The notes: generated by a model from the sequence alone, not told the origin. A DNA stretch of 64,000 nucleotides from Phaeospirillum sp. (GCA_030651575.1 JAUSFB010000048.1:124001-188000), one strand, 5' to 3'; positions 9,721 to 17,357 are shown, numbered from the stretch's first letter. Program-made: numbers and translations.

Positions 9721-11799
9721 TCAGGCAGCGCCCTGCCGCCGTCGTCTCAGCGCGTTGAGCAAGATGCCGATGGTGGCGCCGTTGTGCAGCACCGAGGTGG
9801 CGATGGGCGACAGCAGACCCAGGGCCGCCGCCCCCAGAATGGCGGTGTTGAGGCCGACCGTCGCCCGGTAGTTGGTCTTGATCAGGCCCATCACCGCATT
9901 GGCCGCTTCCTTGGCATCGGCCACCCGCTCGACCTCGTCTTCCAGCAGGGCGATATCGGCGGTCAGGCGGGCGATGTCGGCACCCTTTTGCATGGCGATG
10001 CCCACATGGGCTCCGGCCAAGGCGGGGGCGTCGTTGACGCCGTCGCCGATAAAGGCGATCCGTGCCCCTTGGGCGCTCATTTCCTCGATGATGCGGGCCT
10101 TGTCCTCGGGCATCAGCTCGGCGTGAAAGCCATCCAGACCCAGAATGGCGGATAGCTCCTCCGCCCGGTCACGATGGTCGCCGGTCAGCATCAGGATGCG
10201 CCGCGCCCCCAGCTCGCGCAGCCTGCGGATAGTGGCCGCGCTGGTCGGGCGAATGCTGTCCTTGAGGGCGAGCAATCCCAGCAGCCGGCCGCCGAAACCG
10301 ATGAATAGCAGGGTCTTGCCCTCGCGGTACAGGCGGTCGATCTCGTCCTTGTGCTCCGAGGTGTCGATAGCCTCGTCTTCCTCGATGAAATGGCGCGATC
10401 CCACCACGATCCGCTTGCCGTCCACCACGCTGGCCACGCCGTGGGCAACGATGAACTGCACCTCCTGATGGTCGAAATGGCGGTTGTGTGTGGCTCGCGC
10501 CGCGTTGACCACCGCCATGGCCAGCGGGTGAAAGTAGTGCTCCTCCACCGAGGCCGCCAGACAGATCAGGTCTTCGGGGCTGTACTGGGTGTCGAAGGTG
10601 ATGGCGTCGGTGACCTCCAACATGCCGGTGGTCAGTGTGCCGGTCTTGTCGAAGACGAAGGTGTCGGCTTGGGCCAGACGTTCCAGCGCCATGGCGCCCT
10701 TGACCAGGATTCCAGCCTGCCCGGCCGCGAACATCGCCGATTTGAAGGCGACCGGTGTGGCCAGCTTCAGGGCGCAGGAATAATCGGCCTGTAGAACCGA
10801 GGCGGCGCGGCGCCAGTCGCCGGACAGCAGGAAGGAGCCCCCGGCCAGTTTCAGCACGGTGGGCACCAGCCGGTCGGCCAGCCGCGACGCCTCCAACTGC
10901 GCCTCGCTCTTGGCGACCAGGGATTGTTCGACGTAATCGGCGATGCGCGCCGCCGCCGTGCTGTTTCCCACCTGTTCGGCGTAAACGGCGAGGCGGCCTT
11001 CCTCCACCAGGGTGCCGGACAGCACCGATGAGCCCCGGGTCTTGACCACCGAAATGCTTTCGCCGGTCATGGCGGCCTCATTGACGGTGGCTTCGCCACT
11101 CAGCACGGTACCGTCTACCGGGACGACCGAGCCGGTGGCGATGATCACCGTATCGCCCACCGCCACGGCGATGACGGGTTCCAGCATCTCGACCCCGTCG
11201 CGCAACACCCAGACCTCGTCGCTGGCCGGGCGCAGCAGATGTTTCAGCAATTCGTCGGAGCGACGGGCGATGGAATCTTCCATGTACTCGCCCAACGCCA
11301 GCATGAAGGTGGTGGTGTTGGCGGCGGTATGGTCGGACCGGCCGAGCGAAATGGCGACCGCCATGCCTTCCAGCACATGCGAGGTCACACCGCTTTGGCG
11401 GTAATCGGCCAAGGCATGGCGCAGCAGCGGCAAGGCGCCGGCCAGCGAGACCGGCAGCCGCAACGGCGCCGGCAACAAGCCGGTGCCCAACAAGGTGACC
11501 AGGGCGGCGGTCACCGGCCCGCGATCGCATCGCCGCGCCGGCTTCGTTCCGGATGGCTGCGTCAGCAGGGACAGCCTGTCCCGCACGGACTCGGCGTCGG
11601 TGGCGGCGGGGTCGAAGGCCACCACCAGCGAATGGGCGCAGGCATTGGCCCGCGCCGATGTGACGCCGGAAAGGCCGGCGGTCAGACGCTCCAGATCACC
11701 GATATCGGCCGCCATCCCACGCGGAAAGCGATAGCGCAGCCGGACCCGTCCAGGCAGGCGGTGGACGATTTCCACCGCCGCCAGCCAAGGCTCGGTCAT
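9721..11799 (-). CDS. fezB: P1B-type metal ATPase, FezB-like (ferrosome)
   Basis: 692 residues from the ATG at 11799, which overlaps the TGA of the preceding gene (ATGA). Residues 1-80 form a degenerate HMA-like domain with HRLPGRVRLR instead of a CxxC metal site. P-type ATPase landmarks follow: TGES (245-248), the phosphorylated Asp in DKTGT (384), the P1B HP pair (424-425), TGDH, and GDGVNDAP (585 on). The intramembrane CPC position reads YSC (340-342), without proline. No cysteine-rich metal-binding domain exists. It is the last and largest of six co-directional genes, matching ferrosome operons, where FezB (a P1B-6 ATPase) is thought to load iron into a membrane compartment. The substrate is inferred. 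Confidence 0.8.
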   Translation of the reverse strand: MTEPWLAAVEIVHRLPGRVRLRYRFPRGMAADIGDLERLTAGLSGVTSARANACAHSLVVAFDPAATDAESVRDRLSLLTQPSGTKPARRCDRGPVTAALVTLLGTGLLPAPLRLPVSLAGALPLLRHALADYRQSGVTSHVLEGMAVAISLGRSDHTAANTTTFMLALGEYMEDSIARRSDELLKHLLRPASDEVWVLRDGVEMLEPVIAVAVGDTVIIATGSVVPVDGTVLSGEATVNEAAMTGESISVVKTRGSSVLSGTLVEEGRLAVYAEQVGNSTAAARIADYVEQSLVAKSEAQLEASRLADRLVPTVLKLAGGSFLLSGDWRRAASVLQADYSCALKLATPVAFKSAMFAAGQAGILVKGAMALERLAQADTFVFDKTGTLTTGMLEVTDAITFDTQYSPEDLICLAASVEEHYFHPLAMAVVNAARATHNRHFDHQEVQFIVAHGVASVVDGKRIVVGSRHFIEEDEAIDTSEHKDEIDRLYREGKTLLFIGFGGRLLGLLALKDSIRPTSAATIRRLRELGARRILMLTGDHRDRAEELSAILGLDGFHAELMPEDKARIIEEMSAQGARIAFIGDGVNDAPALAGAHVGIAMQKGADIARLTADIALLEDEVERVADAKEAANAVMGLIKTNYRATVGLNTAILGAAALGLLSPIATSVLHNGATIGILLNALRRRRQGAA

Positions 11800-12113
11800 C
11801 AGCCTTGCCCGGCCGCCAGTTCCGCCTGGATATCGGCGGCCTGTTCCTTCATCTCGGCCAACCCTCCCGCCAGTTCGGAATACAGCTTGAGACCCGAGCG
11901 GATCAGCTTGCCGCGCAGCGCCTCGTCGGCCAGGACATAGGTGACGGCGGCGCCGATCAGGGCGCCCACCAGGAACTGTTCGGACGGCTGGCCGGGCAGC
12001 AGGCGGGTCAGGCCGCTCAACATGCCGCCCTGGCCGTCGCCCCGAGCGGGAGTGGCGCTCCAATTGTCGTTGCGCTTGCCGTTTTTCGCCTTTTTACGCT
12101 TCTTCTTGGCCAA
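11799..12113 (-). CDS. Small membrane protein with glycine-zipper helix, fez-like operon
   Basis: 104 residues from a TTG start with AGGAG seven bases upstream. The N terminus is very basic (KKKRKKAKNGKR) and Gly-rich. One hydrophobic helix with small-residue spacing (FLVGALIGAAVTYVLA, about residues 47-62) is followed by an amphipathic helix (LKLYSELAGGLAEMKEQAADI) resembling YtxH-type or PspA-like tails. The stop codon overlaps the start of the ATPase gene and its own start overlaps the preceding gene by 20 bases, so the genes are translationally coupled. The family is not recognised with certainty. The small, basic, single-span architecture suits a membrane-compartment structural protein. 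Confidence 0.7.
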   Translation of the reverse strand: MAKKKRKKAKNGKRNDNWSATPARGDGQGGMLSGLTRLLPGQPSEQFLVGALIGAAVTYVLADEALRGKLIRSGLKLYSELAGGLAEMKEQAADIQAELAAGQG

Positions 12114-12423
12114 GGGGGTTCTCCTGAGTGTGGGGGATCTGCAATGCGGTTTCGGCCGTCACGATGGCGGCTGCGGCGACGATCACGGCCGTGACGCCGG
12201 TGCGGTAGTCGCGGCGTCCGATCGCCTCGGCCGCCTTGGTGCCGGCGGCCAGGGCCGCGCCGCCCTGGATGCCGTGGCGGAAGATCTTCCGCCAGGGGGG
12301 CGGAGTGCTTGCCGCGGCGCGATCCTGCAAGGCCGACAACAACGCCGTAGCGATGAAGCCGCGCAGGAACACTTCGGCGGTGGAAGCCGCCGCAGCCTTG
12401 CCGCCGCGCCGCTTGCGCTTCAC
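12094..12423 (-). CDS. Small Ala-rich membrane protein, fez-like operon
   Basis: 109 residues from a GTG that overlaps the previous stop (GTGA, 12420-12423). A basic N terminus (KRKRRGGK) precedes a weakly hydrophobic helix (VFLRGFIATALLSAL). After a PPPWRKIF segment come Ala/Gly-rich stretches (GIQGGAALAAGTKAAEAI, then TGVTAVIVAAAAIVTAETAL) that could insert in or bend a membrane. No known domain is recognised. The tight packing between two other small membrane proteins is the main clue to its role. Confidence 0.68.
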   Translation of the reverse strand: MKRKRRGGKAAAASTAEVFLRGFIATALLSALQDRAAASTPPPWRKIFRHGIQGGAALAAGTKAAEAIGRRDYRTGVTAVIVAAAAIVTAETALQIPHTQENPLGQEEA

Positions 12424-12737
12424 GGGGCGGTTCCGCCGTCAGCCGTCGGGGCGGCCTTGGCTTTGCGGGCAGCCGGCTTGCGGACACGGACGGGCTTGGC
12501 CGTCGTGACGGGATCGGCGGCGGCGGGAGTCAGTTTGGCCCGCAGATTGGCCGAGGATGTCTCGATGGCCGTCAGACCGGAGACGGTCGCGTCGCGCAGA
12601 CTGGCCTGCGCCTGGGTCAAGCCCTGACGAGCCTTGCCGCCGATTCCTTCCAATTCCAGGGGCGGGGCCTTCTTCAGCAGCCGGATGCCGACAATGCCGG
12701 CGACCAGTCCCGAGGCGAAGGTGAGCAAAGGATGCAT
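12420..12737 (-). CDS. Small N-terminally anchored protein with Lys/Ala/Pro-rich tail, fez-like operon
   Basis: 105 residues from ATG 12737, with GGTAAC-type spacing but a weak ribosome binding site. One N-terminal membrane helix (LLTFASGLVAGIVGIRLLKK) is followed by an amphipathic stretch and a disordered tail rich in Lys, Ala and Pro. This layout resembles DUF5132/DUF1490-type PacL-like proteins, which form platforms with P1B ATPases in mycobacteria. That resemblance is by architecture only. It sits third in the six-gene operon. Confidence 0.7.
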   Translation of the reverse strand: MHPLLTFASGLVAGIVGIRLLKKAPPLELEGIGGKARQGLTQAQASLRDATVSGLTAIETSSANLRAKLTPAAADPVTTAKPVRVRKPAARKAKAAPTADGGTAP

Positions 12738-12760
12738 GGCGTTACCTTTCAATGGGGGGA

Positions 12761-13063
12761 TCAGGCGTGGGCCAGGGACCGCAGCAACTGTTCCGCATGG
12801 GGAGAGCGCGTTCCGTCGACAATATCTTGCCAGGCGGAGGGGGAGATAAGGGCGGTGTCGTACTCCACCACGCAAGAGCGGGCCAAAAGGTTGACGTTGA
12901 CCGAGCGGATTCCCGAGGTCCGTGATGCGGCATCGACGAAATGCCGCACATCCGCCGCCGCGCCATCGGCCTTGCCCTCCAACTTGAGGCGGACCCGGCC
13001 AGGAATATGGTGGGCGATTCGCGCCTGCCGGGCGAACCGCCAGAGACCTTCGATGGTATTCAA
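12761..13063 (-). CDS. HMA-like domain protein with PGRxR motif, fez-like operon
   Basis: About 100 residues if started at TTG 13063, which has GGGA eight bases upstream and lies after the stop of the preceding gene; an earlier in-frame ATG (13153) would overlap that gene heavily. HHIPGRVRLKLEG at about residues 18-30 matches the motif in the ATPase N terminus and in the first gene. The rest (SGIRSVNVNLLARSCVVEYD) follows the beta-alpha-beta pattern of HMA_2 domains lacking CxxC. No membrane span is obvious. Possibly it interacts with the ATPase or with iron; the function is unproven. Confidence 0.7.
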   Translation of the reverse strand: MNTIEGLWRFARQARIAHHIPGRVRLKLEGKADGAAADVRHFVDAASRTSGIRSVNVNLLARSCVVEYDTALISPSAWQDIVDGTRSPHAEQLLRSLAHA

Positions 13064-13097
13064 TGAGAGAGTCCCTATCTGCGGCCAAAGCGCGGAA

Positions 13098-13523
13098 TTA
13101 CTGCAATATCTTCTTGCGATGATTGGCGAGGTGAACCAGCAGGAAGGCCACATGCACGGCCCCGAACACCGCGTGCAGCTTCTTGCCCACCGACAGGGCG
13201 ATCAGCGTTCCCGCCAGGGCGGTCAGCATGCCGATCTTGGCCGGACGGTTGAGACTCCACAGGGACAGCCCCTCTTCGGAGGAAGCCTCTTCATCCACAC
13301 TGAACATGGCGCCAATCCGGGCTTCAGTCACGGCAGGCGCCATCCGGGCGAGATCGTAGCATAGCACGATGCTGCCGCAGGCCGGGTTGCCCTCGGCCGC
13401 CGTCACGCCATCCCAACCGGCCAGCACCGTCACGAACTCGGCATTGCGCACTGCCGAGCGCAGACGGGGATGCCGCAGCCTCAGGCGGCCGGGCACATGC
13501 GACGCGATACAGGTCATGCTCAT
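13098..13523 (-). CDS. HMA-like domain membrane protein with PGRxR motif, first gene of fez-like operon
   Basis: 141 residues. ATG 13523 is preferred over 13559 because GGGGGAGA lies 8 bases before it. HVPGRLRLRHPRL stands at about residues 9-21, followed by an HMA_2-like fold (VTVLAGWDGVTAAEGNPACGSIVLCYD) and two C-terminal hydrophobic helices (IGMLTALAGTLIALSVG and LHAVFGAVHVAFLLVHLA) ending in a basic tail. First gene behind the promoter at 13590-13618. In known six-gene fez operons the small membrane proteins are needed for compartment formation; which one this corresponds to is not resolved here. Confidence 0.72.
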   Translation of the reverse strand: MSMTCIASHVPGRLRLRHPRLRSAVRNAEFVTVLAGWDGVTAAEGNPACGSIVLCYDLARMAPAVTEARIGAMFSVDEEASSEEGLSLWSLNRPAKIGMLTALAGTLIALSVGKKLHAVFGAVHVAFLLVHLANHRKKILQ

Positions 13524-13562
13524 GCCGAAATTCTCCCCCGCGCGGTGGTCACTCGCCACTGC

Positions 13563-13618
13563 TGCGAATGCTTCGCAAAATTAACCTGCTTCATAGGCTA
13601 CCAAGGCAAGCCCGTCAA
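13563..13618 (-). promoter_or_regulatory. Promoter and Fur-like operator of the fez-like operon
   Basis: Read on the minus strand: TTGACG (13618-13613), a 17-base spacer, then TATGAA (13595-13590) form a good sigma70-type promoter. About 12 bases downstream of the -10 lies TGCGAA-GCA-TTCGCA (13577-13563), a perfect 15-base inverted repeat of Fur-box type. An operator over the start site implies repression, so the operon would be expressed in iron starvation or another derepressing condition. The regulator is inferred. Confidence 0.6.
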
Positions 13619-13645
13619 GCCGGTCAATATCCCCACCGGGTGGGA

Positions 13646-14266
13646 TCAGTCTCGCTTCTTGGGCTTACCCTTGGGTATGCGAGATTCCAGCAGTTGATGC
13701 AGCTTGTTGTCGAACAGGAAGATCACGGTGCCTTCGTTGTCGTCGGCCATCTGGGCCTCGACCGAGCCCGACACCCAGCGGATGAAGTGCGGCGACTTTT
13801 GGGCCGGCGCGCCCCACCGCTCGGTCAGAGCGGCGGCGGTCTTGTCGAACGCTTCGCGCGGCTGGCGGGCGGTCATCTGAAAGATCCGCTCGCTACCGGC
13901 CTCGTCCTCGATGGCCATGAACCAGAACTCGGTCAGAGTTCCGGCCAGCGGCACCTGACGCAAGACCCAGCGATCCTTGGCGACCTCGTTGAACAGGGCG
14001 CAGCGAACCACCCTGGCGGTCATCATGGCCCCCGGCAGTCCCAGCGGCGCATGCTCGGCCCCCGGCGGCTTGTCCTGATCTTGCGAGCAGACCAGTTTGG
14101 TGTCGGGGGGCCAGGCGGCGAAGCGCAACTGATTGAGCCGCATCCCGATCTGCGCCAGTCCGATATCGTAGGGCCTTGCCGACGACTGGGCCGCGGCCGG
14201 TTCCCCAACTGCGGCGAGGGCAGCCATCACCAGCATCGCGGTGGCGAAAAGCGAAATCTGACGCAT
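13646..14266 (-). CDS. Secreted protein of unknown function, paralogue of neighbour
   Basis: 206 residues with a clear signal peptide (hydrophobic LFATAMLVMAALAAVG, cleavage near AAAQ). The mature part contains two cysteines (KLVCSQDQDKP and VVRCALF) that could form a disulfide. It is homologous to the gene immediately upstream (14272-14892), also 206 residues: both have LVC-SxxDKP, RVxRC, WV, and a C-terminal LxxLL/LHQLL pattern. The gap between the two genes is 5 bases. No family name is recognised. Probably periplasmic. The very basic end (KGKPKKRD) is unusual. Confidence 0.75.
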   Translation of the reverse strand: MRQISLFATAMLVMAALAAVGEPAAAQSSARPYDIGLAQIGMRLNQLRFAAWPPDTKLVCSQDQDKPPGAEHAPLGLPGAMMTARVVRCALFNEVAKDRWVLRQVPLAGTLTEFWFMAIEDEAGSERIFQMTARQPREAFDKTAAALTERWGAPAQKSPHFIRWVSGSVEAQMADDNEGTVIFLFDNKLHQLLESRIPKGKPKKRD

Positions 14267-14271
14267 GGGCT

Positions 14272-14892
14272 TTACTCGGGACGGCTGGAGGTTCCGGGGG
14301 ATTTCAACAAGCGACGCAGCCGCAGGTCGCCGATGGCGACGGCGAACTCGTCGGGATATTTCTCGTCGATGAACATCATGGTTTCATGCTGATCGTCCTG
14401 CCAGGTCAGGAAACGGTCAGTGCCGGCGGTGCTGGCGCCCATGATGGCTTCCATGGATTTCGCCACCTTGTCCCAGCCGTTATCCCGCTTGGCCCACAGG
14501 CTGAACTGGGCGAGGCGGAACCGTCCGCCGATTCCCTGTTCCACGAAAGTCAGCCACAGCCGCGCCGGTCCGGCCAGACTCGGCACCATGCCCGGCACCC
14601 AAACATCGCCGCCGCCCGGCTGAAAGACCGAGCAGCGGCGAACGCGGGTGGGGCCACGGGCGGACTGAAGCTCCAGCAGGCTGGGATTGACCAGCTTGGG
14701 CTTGTCGGCGTCGCTGTCGCAGACCAGCCTTTGCCCGTCCGCCAGCTTGATTTCGCGCACGTCGTCGAAGGTGGCTCCCGGCAGGGGCAGTTGCAGACCC
14801 AGGGCCGCGACGGCGCGCGGATCGGCCCAGGCGTCGCCGGACGCCAGGAGTGCCAGAATCGCAATCACCGGAAACTGCTTGGGGGCCGGCAT
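14272..14892 (-). CDS. Secreted protein of unknown function, paralogue of neighbour
   Basis: 206 residues from ATG 14892 with GGAG eight bases upstream. The signal peptide (FPVIAILALLASGDAWA) is followed by a mature domain with paired cysteines (RLVCDSDADKP, RVRRCSVF), as in the paralogue at 13646-14266. The C-terminal part has FLTWQDDQHETMMFIDEKYPD. The two genes look like a tandem duplication that has diverged strongly. They are last in a run of five minus-strand genes beginning with the ABC ATPase at 17357. Confidence 0.75.
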   Translation of the reverse strand: MPAPKQFPVIAILALLASGDAWADPRAVAALGLQLPLPGATFDDVREIKLADGQRLVCDSDADKPKLVNPSLLELQSARGPTRVRRCSVFQPGGGDVWVPGMVPSLAGPARLWLTFVEQGIGGRFRLAQFSLWAKRDNGWDKVAKSMEAIMGASTAGTDRFLTWQDDQHETMMFIDEKYPDEFAVAIGDLRLRRLLKSPGTSSRPE

Positions 14893-14945
14893 GGGATCTC
14901 CGCCTTGGTTGCACCTGCGAAGTATGACACGGCCGGCACCGTTCG

Positions 14946-15932
14946 TCATTGTATCTCGGCAGCAAGCCGGGCCTCCGCCCGGAGGTCGGCTCCCGACGGC
15001 AGGGGGGCCTTGGGCGCTTCGATCCAGGCGACGATGTCGTCCACCACCACCCGCGCCTGAAGATCGCGCAACAGCATGTGCCAGCCATCGGCGTACAGCG
15101 CCACCCGCTGGCCGTCGCCCAGATGCGGCAGGCGGCGGATGGCGGCCCAGGTGGGGGCCGGCGGAATGATCTCGTCCTTTTCGCCATAAAGCAGCAGGGT
15201 CGGCAGTTCGACATCGGCGCTGGCCAGCTGGGCCGCGTCCATCAGGTCCACCATGCCGTGGATGGCGTCGACGCGGGTGGCCTTGATCACCAGCGGATCG
15301 CGCGACAGGGCGCGCAGCATCTCCATATTGTCGGAAGGCTGGATCTTGAGGCCGCCCCCGCTCAGCGTCCAGCCCGGAGCGACCCGATAGGCCAGCCACA
15401 GGGCGGTATGCTGGAAGAAGCCCATGGTCGAGCGCCCCCACACCGCCGGGGCCGACAAGATCAGCCCGGAGACGGCGGGTGGCGGCTGGGCGGCGGCGGC
15501 GACCAGGGCGACGGCGCCCCCCATGCTCTCGCCCAGGACATAGAGCGGCGCTTCCGGATGGCGTTCGCGCAACAACGCGGCGGCAACGCACAGGTCGTCG
15601 GCCATGGCGGCGGCGCTGGACCAAAAGCCGGGATGAGGACCGCCGCCAAAGCCGCGCTGGTCATAGGCATAGGTGGCGACCCCCTGGGCCGCCAGCGCCC
15701 GACCGGGGGCGTCGAAGGCGTTGGAATAGTCGTTCATGCCGTGCAGGGCCAGGATTACCGCCTTGGGGCGGCCCGAGGGCAACCAGGACCGCAGCGGCAG
15801 CCGGACGCCGTCGGCGGCGCGCCAATGGTCTTGCTCGATGGCGGGTTCCATGGAAATCGGCCCCCTCGGATAAAGCTGGGCGGCGCAACCCGACACCAGG
15901 ACAAGCAGGATGACGGCCAGTCCCCGCCTCAT
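14946..15932 (-). CDS. Alpha/beta hydrolase lipoprotein (monoacylglycerol lipase/lysophospholipase-like)
   Basis: 328 residues with a lipoprotein signal (VILLVLVSGCAAQ, lipobox Cys at about residue 16), so it is probably anchored to the inner or outer membrane. The serine hydrolase fold shows the oxyanion region ILALHGMNDYS, the nucleophile elbow GESMGG, the acid region LLLYGEKDEIIP, and a catalytic His in DGWHML. The family (Hydrolase_4) includes monoglyceride lipases and lysophospholipase L2; the true substrate is unknown. The start overlaps the stop of the bacteriohemerythrin gene by four bases. Confidence 0.85.
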   Translation of the reverse strand: MRRGLAVILLVLVSGCAAQLYPRGPISMEPAIEQDHWRAADGVRLPLRSWLPSGRPKAVILALHGMNDYSNAFDAPGRALAAQGVATYAYDQRGFGGGPHPGFWSSAAAMADDLCVAAALLRERHPEAPLYVLGESMGGAVALVAAAAQPPPAVSGLILSAPAVWGRSTMGFFQHTALWLAYRVAPGWTLSGGGLKIQPSDNMEMLRALSRDPLVIKATRVDAIHGMVDLMDAAQLASADVELPTLLLYGEKDEIIPPAPTWAAIRRLPHLGDGQRVALYADGWHMLLRDLQARVVVDDIVAWIEAPKAPLPSGADLRAEARLAAEIQ

Positions 15933-16351
15933 CCCGCCCAGGGCAGAATCCGCCCCCGCATCTTCATATCGGTCTTCAGGATATGCTGACTCAGCCAGAC
16001 GCCGAGGAAGGCCTGCATCTTTTCGGTCGCCGCCTTGGCCTCGCCCGCCCCGCCGCTTTGAAATTTTTCGATGAACACCGCCAGGGTGTGGGTCAGCTCG
16101 TCATGCTGGCGCTTGTTCTCCTCATAGCCGTCATAGCCGGCCTCGACCTGCAACAGCTCTTCCCGCGCGAAGTGGCCCTTCACATAGGCGTCCAGCCGCG
16201 TCAAGATCGCCGCCATCTGCCCGGCATCGACCGCGCCGCCCTGGGCCTGGGCGGCGGCGTTGAATTCCTGGATCAGGGCGAAGAGCTGGCGGTGGTCGTC
16301 ATCGACCACCTCGATCCCCACCTTCATCGCTTTTTGCCAAGTGTCCGACAT
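15929..16351 (-). CDS. Bacteriohemerythrin (non-heme diiron oxygen-binding protein)
   Basis: About 140 residues, one four-helix-bundle hemerythrin domain. Diiron ligands are visible in the usual places: the His in VDDDHRQLF, HFAREE (His and Glu), QHDELTH, and the C-terminal HILKTD segment. Such proteins store or sense oxygen, or deliver it to enzymes, in microaerophiles; magnetospirilla carry many. ATG 16351 is preferred over a TTG at 16363, which is too close to AGGA. Stop overlaps the lipoprotein hydrolase start. Confidence 0.92.
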   Translation of the reverse strand: MSDTWQKAMKVGIEVVDDDHRQLFALIQEFNAAAQAQGGAVDAGQMAAILTRLDAYVKGHFAREELLQVEAGYDGYEENKRQHDELTHTLAVFIEKFQSGGAGEAKAATEKMQAFLGVWLSQHILKTDMKMRGRILPWAG

Positions 16352-16382
16352 GGGAGTGAACAATTCCTAAGGAGCCGACAGA

Positions 16383-17357
16383 TTAGCCTTCACCGCCATG
16401 GCTGGCAATCTTCGACGAGGTCAGTTGGAGGAAGATGTCCTCCAGATCGGTCTCCTCGGTGGACAGATCCATGATGACCAGCCCGGCGGCGGCGAAGGCG
16501 TCGAGAATCCGGCTGATCGGCATGGCCGAGGGGCGATAGCGCACCACGATCCGCCGCTCGGGCCGCAACTCCGGGGCGAACGGCGCCAGCGCCGCCGGAA
16601 CCTCGGTCAGGTCGCGGTCAACGGTGATGGTCAGCGCCTTGCCGTCGATGCGCTTGAGCAGGTTGCCGGTGGTGTCGCAGGCCACCAGCTTGCCGTGATT
16701 GATGATGGCGATGCGGTCGCACAACTGCTCCGCCTCTTCCAGGTAGTGGGTGGTCAGCAAGATGGTGGTGCCGCGCGCGTTCAACTCGCGCACGAAGGCC
16801 CAGAGCTGCTGGCGCAGCTCGATATCGACCCCGGCGGTGGGCTCGTCCAGCACCAGCACCGGCGGCGCATGCACCATGGCCTTGGCCACCAGCAGGCGAC
16901 GGCGCATGCCGCCCGACAGGGTCCGTGCATAGGCTCCGGCCTTGTCGGCCAGCCCCACCGCCTCCAGAATGTCCATGGTGCGGCGCTCGGCCTTGGGCAC
17001 GCCGTACATGCCGGCCTGGACGTCCAGCAGCTCCAGCGGCGTGAAAAAGGGATCGAGATTCAGCTCCTGCGGCACCACGCCGATGGCGGCCTTGGCCCCG
17101 CGCCCGTCCTGGTCGATGTCGCGACCCCAGATGCGGGCGGTGCCGGCGGTCTTGACCACCAAACCGGCCAGAATGTTGATAAGGGTGCTCTTGCCCGCCC
17201 CGTTCGGCCCCAGCAGGCCAAAGAACGAGCCACGCGGCACCGATAGCGACACCCCGTCCAGCGCCCGCTTCGCCGGGCCGCGACCGTGATAAACCTTGAC
17301 CAATCCGTCGGTTTCGACGGCAAGATCGGGGATGGCGTGAGAGATTGATTGAACCAT
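16383..17357 (-). CDS. ABC transporter ATP-binding protein (ABC-2 type exporter), no permease adjacent
   Basis: About 324 residues. Walker A GPNGAGKST, signature LSGGMRRR, Walker B VLVLDEPTAGVD and the switch His (TTHYLEEAEQ) are all intact, so it should be catalytically competent. The C-terminal extension is typical of DrrA/NodI/CcmA-like ATPases that pair with an ABC-2 permease, but none is next to it: downstream come hemerythrin and a hydrolase. The ATG at 17357 has a poor ribosome binding site, and TTG 17366 is an alternative. Confidence 0.88.
   Translation of the reverse strand: MVQSISHAIPDLAVETDGLVKVYHGRGPAKRALDGVSLSVPRGSFFGLLGPNGAGKSTLINILAGLVVKTAGTARIWGRDIDQDGRGAKAAIGVVPQELNLDPFFTPLELLDVQAGMYGVPKAERRTMDILEAVGLADKAGAYARTLSGGMRRRLLVAKAMVHAPPVLVLDEPTAGVDIELRQQLWAFVRELNARGTTILLTTHYLEEAEQLCDRIAIINHGKLVACDTTGNLLKRIDGKALTITVDRDLTEVPAALAPFAPELRPERRIVVRYRPSAMPISRILDAFAAAGLVIMDLSTEETDLEDIFLQLTSSKIASHGGEG

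Noticed and set aside
9721-13523. Copper or zinc resistance operon, or a magnetosome gene cluster
   Set aside because: No CxxC domains, no CPC motif and no metal-sensor gene; no mam/mms-type gene was recognised among the small proteins.
16383-17357. ABC ATPase as part of the glycan export system
   Set aside because: It is 14 kb from the first glycan gene, in another operon, and of DrrA/CcmA type rather than the Wzt type with a C-terminal carbohydrate-binding domain.
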